Below are positions 61,461 to 64,000 of a DNA stretch of 64,000 nt, piece by piece. The notes below the pieces were generated by a model, which saw only the letters and a list, made by a program, of their open reading frames with translations, was not told the origin of the DNA and ran no database searches. Source of the DNA: Halobacillus halophilus (GTDB lineage: Bacteria; Bacillota; Bacilli; Bacillales; Halobacillaceae); contig NZ_JAIVAL010000013.1 of the NCBI RefSeq assembly GCF_020171985.1, positions 62,001-126,000 of the forward strand, read 5' to 3'. Within the stretch, counting starts at the first letter, position 1. The number at the start of each line of letters is the position of its first letter. Position numbers and translations under genes: made by a program.

Positions 61461-63002
61461 CTAGGAGGCTTTTTCGATACTCATCCCATCCACTAACTCT
61501 TGAAGTTCATGTGTTAATTGATTTAGCTGATCAACAACAGCTTCTAATTCTTGAGACATGGCCAGCTGTTGTTGAGAAGCTGCGGCTATTTGCTCACTGC
61601 TTGCTTCATTCTCTTTAGCAGCATTTTTCAATTCTTGCATTGAAGCTTGAACTCCAGCTCCACTTGTACGGATTTGTGAAGAACGCCTTCCTGTATCTTT
61701 TATCCGGTGAGTAACTTCTGAAGTAGCTTTCTGAATACCGTTTAATGATCCTTCAGCGTTCTCCATCAGCTTATACCCTTCATTTATCTTCAAAGTACAT
61801 TCGTTCATCTCTGAGTGAATGATCGCTGATTCTTCCTGTATACCTGATACAACTTTGTGAATGGATTGTGCAGATTGACTCGACTGGCGTGCTAATTTCC
61901 TGACTTCTTCCGCTACCACCGCAAAACCTTTCCCTGCATCTCCTGCTCTTGCTGCTTCAATAGAAGCATTGAGGGCTAAGAGATTTGTCTTTTCTGTGAT
62001 CTCTCTTATAACAGAAACAAAATTAGATACTTCGCCCGTCTGGTTCAAAAATTGGGCAAATAAATCTTCTAACTGTTCCACTGAGCGATTAGCCTCCTGA
62101 ACCCTGTTTCTCGCCTCATCAACTATAGATGCTCCTGCAAGAGACTGCTCATTAGCGGATTCAGAGTGGTGCTCTACTTCCTTTATATGTTCATCCATTT
62201 CTTTAATCGTTTGCAGCAGTTCTTCCAGTTTTCCTGTGTTTTCCTCTGCCTGGCCTCTTTGAGTAGCAGCCGCCGCATTCATGGTTTGAGCAGAACCAGC
62301 TATATCCTGAGCGGAATTGGCGCTTTCATTTGTTTCATGCTGAATAACTTGCGCCAGCCTCCCAAGCTCTGCCATACTTCGGTTTACATGCTGGACGACA
62401 GCTTCGTATGTCTTTGAACTGCGGCTGCGCTCTTTCTCTATCTCTCTTTCTAACTTCCTCTTATGTAGTATTAAGATAAGTGTGGCTCCATAGGTGAGCA
62501 AAAGGAACACAGCATGGATCATGAGCAAAGAGAATTTATAATTGGGTGTTCCGCATAACAGTACCGGAAAAAAGAAATAGCCAGCTAAGTGATGTACGGC
62601 AAATATGCCCGTGCTGATGCTAAGCATAGCGATAGAGTTATAATAGGCAATGAGAGCGAGAACCATAAATATGGAATAATGATATTCAACCAACCCATCA
62701 CCTGAAGCGATGATGAGCATCGAGCCATGAGTTAAAGCCAAAGTAATGATTAACGGAAGTTTGCGGTGGTTCGAATCGATTCGAAAAAGAGTGAAGCCTA
62801 TGATTACAAGAACTGCCGTTATCCCTAAAAGGATATAAAGCAGAGTAGTCATAGAAGGTGAAAGGTTATTTACCCCCATAAGAAAAGAGTAAGACTCTAA
62901 AAACCCAAAAACACGGTGCAATATATAAACCGTCACTGCAATGATCAACACTCCGAAAGCGAAACATAACATAAGTAGATTCCCGTTCAACCTTTTTACC
63001 AT
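61461..63002 (-). CDS. Methyl-accepting chemotaxis protein with a six-helix membrane sensor
   Basis: About 513 residues. There is no large external ligand domain. The N-terminal ~195 residues are six membrane helices containing the histidine-bearing stretch [20 protein letters not shown] (E106, H108) and a later HH pair (137-138). The rest is the long coiled signalling rod with the hairpin tip [41 protein letters not shown] and glutamate methylation helices. It signals through CheA and CheW. ATG 63002 behind GAGGTGGG. Similar membrane sensors occur in other MCPs; the signal is not known. Confidence 0.9.
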   Translation of the reverse strand: MVKRLNGNLLMLCFAFGVLIIAVTVYILHRVFGFLESYSFLMGVNNLSPSMTTLLYILLGITAVLVIIGFTLFRIDSNHRKLPLIITLALTHGSMLIIASGDGLVEYHYSIFMVLALIAYYNSIAMLSISTGIFAVHHLAGYFFFPVLLCGTPNYKFSLLMIHAVFLLLTYGATLILILHKRKLEREIEKERSRSSKTYEAVVQHVNRSMAELGRLAQVIQHETNESANSAQDIAGSAQTMNAAAATQRGQAEENTGKLEELLQTIKEMDEHIKEVEHHSESANEQSLAGASIVDEARNRVQEANRSVEQLEDLFAQFLNQTGEVSNFVSVIREITEKTNLLALNASIEAARAGDAGKGFAVVAEEVRKLARQSSQSAQSIHKVVSGIQEESAIIHSEMNECTLKINEGYKLMENAEGSLNGIQKATSEVTHRIKDTGRRSSQIRTSGAGVQASMQELKNAAKENEASSEQIAAASQQQLAMSQELEAVVDQLNQLTHELQELVDGMSIEKAS

Positions 63003-63150
63003 TACTTTTAACCCACCCTCAATTTTATATCTACCTCTACGCAATACTAATGAACTATACTTAATAATACGAATTATTTGATTAATCTACTATTACTACA
63101 TTTTTACGTATGTATTAATAGGATACTTATCCTGCTGCACCTGCTTGTAT

Positions 63151-63180
63151 AAAAAAAGCTGCCGGAAAACCAGCAGCTTC
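63151..63180 (-). terminator. Terminator after the aldo/keto reductase gene
   Basis: Minus strand GAAGCTGCTGG...CCGGCAGCTTT hairpin followed by seven T. Confidence 0.85.
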
Positions 63181-63199
63181 ATTCTTTCCTTCATTCTTT

Positions 63200-64000
63200 T
63201 TATCGGATGTTCATCTCAGAAGGTTTAGGTCCTTTTCTTTCTCCGCGGTCTAATTTATTAATCGCATTCATATCCTCTGCCGTCAGTTCAAAATCGAATA
63301 CATCAAAGTTTTCTTCGATTCTTGACGGTGTAACTGATTTTGGAATAACAATCGTATCGTTTTGTAAATGCCAGCGGATAATAACCTGGGCAGCTGTTTT
63401 ATTGTGCTGCTCAGCTATTGATTGAATGGTTTCGTCCTTCAGCACTTCTTTTCCTTGCATTAGTGGACTCCACGCTTCAAGATGGATACCATTTTTGCGA
63501 CAGAAATCTTTCAGTTCATTCTGAGCAAGATAAGGGTGGCATTCCACCTGGTTAACGGACGGTTTTACTTCACACTCTTCCATCAGGCGCTCCAGATGGT
63601 CAATATCAAAGTTACATACGCCGATCGCTTTTACCTTTCCATCCTTTTGCAGCTGTTCCAGTGCTTTATAGGTTTCTACATATTCATCATATTCAGGAGT
63701 CGGCCAATGGATTAGGTAAAGATCCACATACTCAAGACCCAGCTTATCCAGACTAGTCTCAAGCGCTTGAATGGTGTTGTTATATCCTTGATCGGTGTTC
63801 CATACCTTGGTCGTAATAAATAGTTCGTCACGGCCTAAACCACTTTGCTTAATAGCTTCGCCAACCTGTTCTTCATTTTTGTAAGCAGCTGCCGTATCTA
63901 TATGACGATATCCTGTTTCAAGGGCTTTTGATACAGCGGCTACCGCGTCTTTCTGTTCTACTTGCCATACTCCAAATCCTAGCTGAGGCATTTCCACATT
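63200..64000 (-). CDS. Aldo/keto reductase (5' end outside window)
   Basis: At least 265 residues of the AKR barrel: EMPQLGFGVWQVEQKDAV, YRHIDTAAAYKNEEQVGEAI (catalytic Asp and Tyr), FITTKVWNTD (catalytic Lys) and YLIHWPTP (catalytic His), with the NADP site VIPKSVTPSRIEEN. The start codon is beyond the right edge, since family proteins begin about 18 residues before EMPQLG. Close to B. subtilis YtbE/YvgN glyoxal reductases; the substrate is not proven. Confidence 0.93.
   Translation of the reverse strand, partial: NVEMPQLGFGVWQVEQKDAVAAVSKALETGYRHIDTAAAYKNEEQVGEAIKQSGLGRDELFITTKVWNTDQGYNNTIQALETSLDKLGLEYVDLYLIHWPTPEYDEYVETYKALEQLQKDGKVKAIGVCNFDIDHLERLMEECEVKPSVNQVECHPYLAQNELKDFCRKNGIHLEAWSPLMQGKEVLKDETIQSIAEQHNKTAAQVIIRWHLQNDTIVIPKSVTPSRIEENFDVFDFELTAEDMNAINKLDRGERKGPKPSEMNIR

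Noticed and set aside
1-64000. CRISPR array, tRNA or rRNA genes
   Set aside because: No regularly spaced direct repeats and no cloverleaf or rRNA-like sequence was seen; small RNAs without recognisable motifs could still be missed by eye.

Overview
The window is 64 kb of low-GC Firmicute chromosome. It is most like a halophilic or halotolerant Bacillaceae (Halobacillus, Thalassobacillus, Virgibacillus type). The clues are many orthologues of Bacillus subtilis genes (YpgR, bacilliredoxin, KtrB/D, NifS-NadBCA, GuaD, YocH-like and YusV-like proteins, UvsE), AGGAGG ribosome sites with frequent TTG/GTG starts, a classic Ile T-box, Fur boxes and WalR boxes. Genus assignment is an inference. I see no prophage, CRISPR array, rRNA or tRNA. 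Almost everything is housekeeping or accessory metabolism.

Layout. 0-6 kb: acetyltransferases, an EamA exporter, a cysteine dioxygenase-like cupin, an AI-2E-family membrane protein, an SDR, an FMN reductase, and two small genes of 30 and 50 codons. 6-9.3 kb: three tandem LysM-3D (YocH-like) wall proteins, each behind the same promoter carrying a WalR box. 9.3-15 kb: a methyltransferase, a TipAS-type MerR regulator, an AimR-like TPR protein without an HTH, DinB, peptidase E, an FNT channel and a mini zinc-finger protein. 15-22.7 kb: an ABC exporter, YpgR plus bacilliredoxin, an MFS pump, a lipoprotein, MscL and an orphan Fur-boxed siderophore ATPase. 22.8-29.5 kb: a K+ channel subunit and the divergent nifS / nadBCA NAD locus. 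30-35 kb: a sigma-54 activator with a near-consensus -24/-12 promoter driving a YjiH-like transporter and a class III aminotransferase. 35-39 kb: ileS with its T-box. 39.6-44 kb: cytochrome bd, glutaminase, DUF proteins. 44-48.4 kb: a Fur-controlled ferric-siderophore permease operon ending in a ferredoxin/flavodoxin-NADP reductase-like gene, with a divergent binding lipoprotein. 49-54 kb: a GAF-GAF-PAS-GGDEF-EAL protein overlapping a ThDP enzyme, then DUF2935. 54.7-64 kb: flavin reductase, AGCS symporter, SleB-like hydrolase, CDP-alcohol transferase, guanine deaminase, UV endonuclease, an unrecognised transporter-like protein, an MCP and an aldo/keto reductase.

Genes that work together: the orphan ATPase at 21.8 kb probably energises the ATPase-less siderophore permease at 45-47 kb. 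NifS probably builds or repairs the NadA Fe-S cluster. The three YocH-like proteins probably answer to WalRK.

The less ordinary material is: a modular intergenic repeat with inverted ends and a long hairpin whose two copies differ in ways that keep pairing (29.7 and 48.9 kb, with a module also at 8.0 kb); a palindromic terminator sequence reused at three loci; the AimR-like orphan; the c-di-GMP/ThDP-enzyme gene overlap; a sigma-54 promoter beside its activator; and several unannotated-looking small genes.
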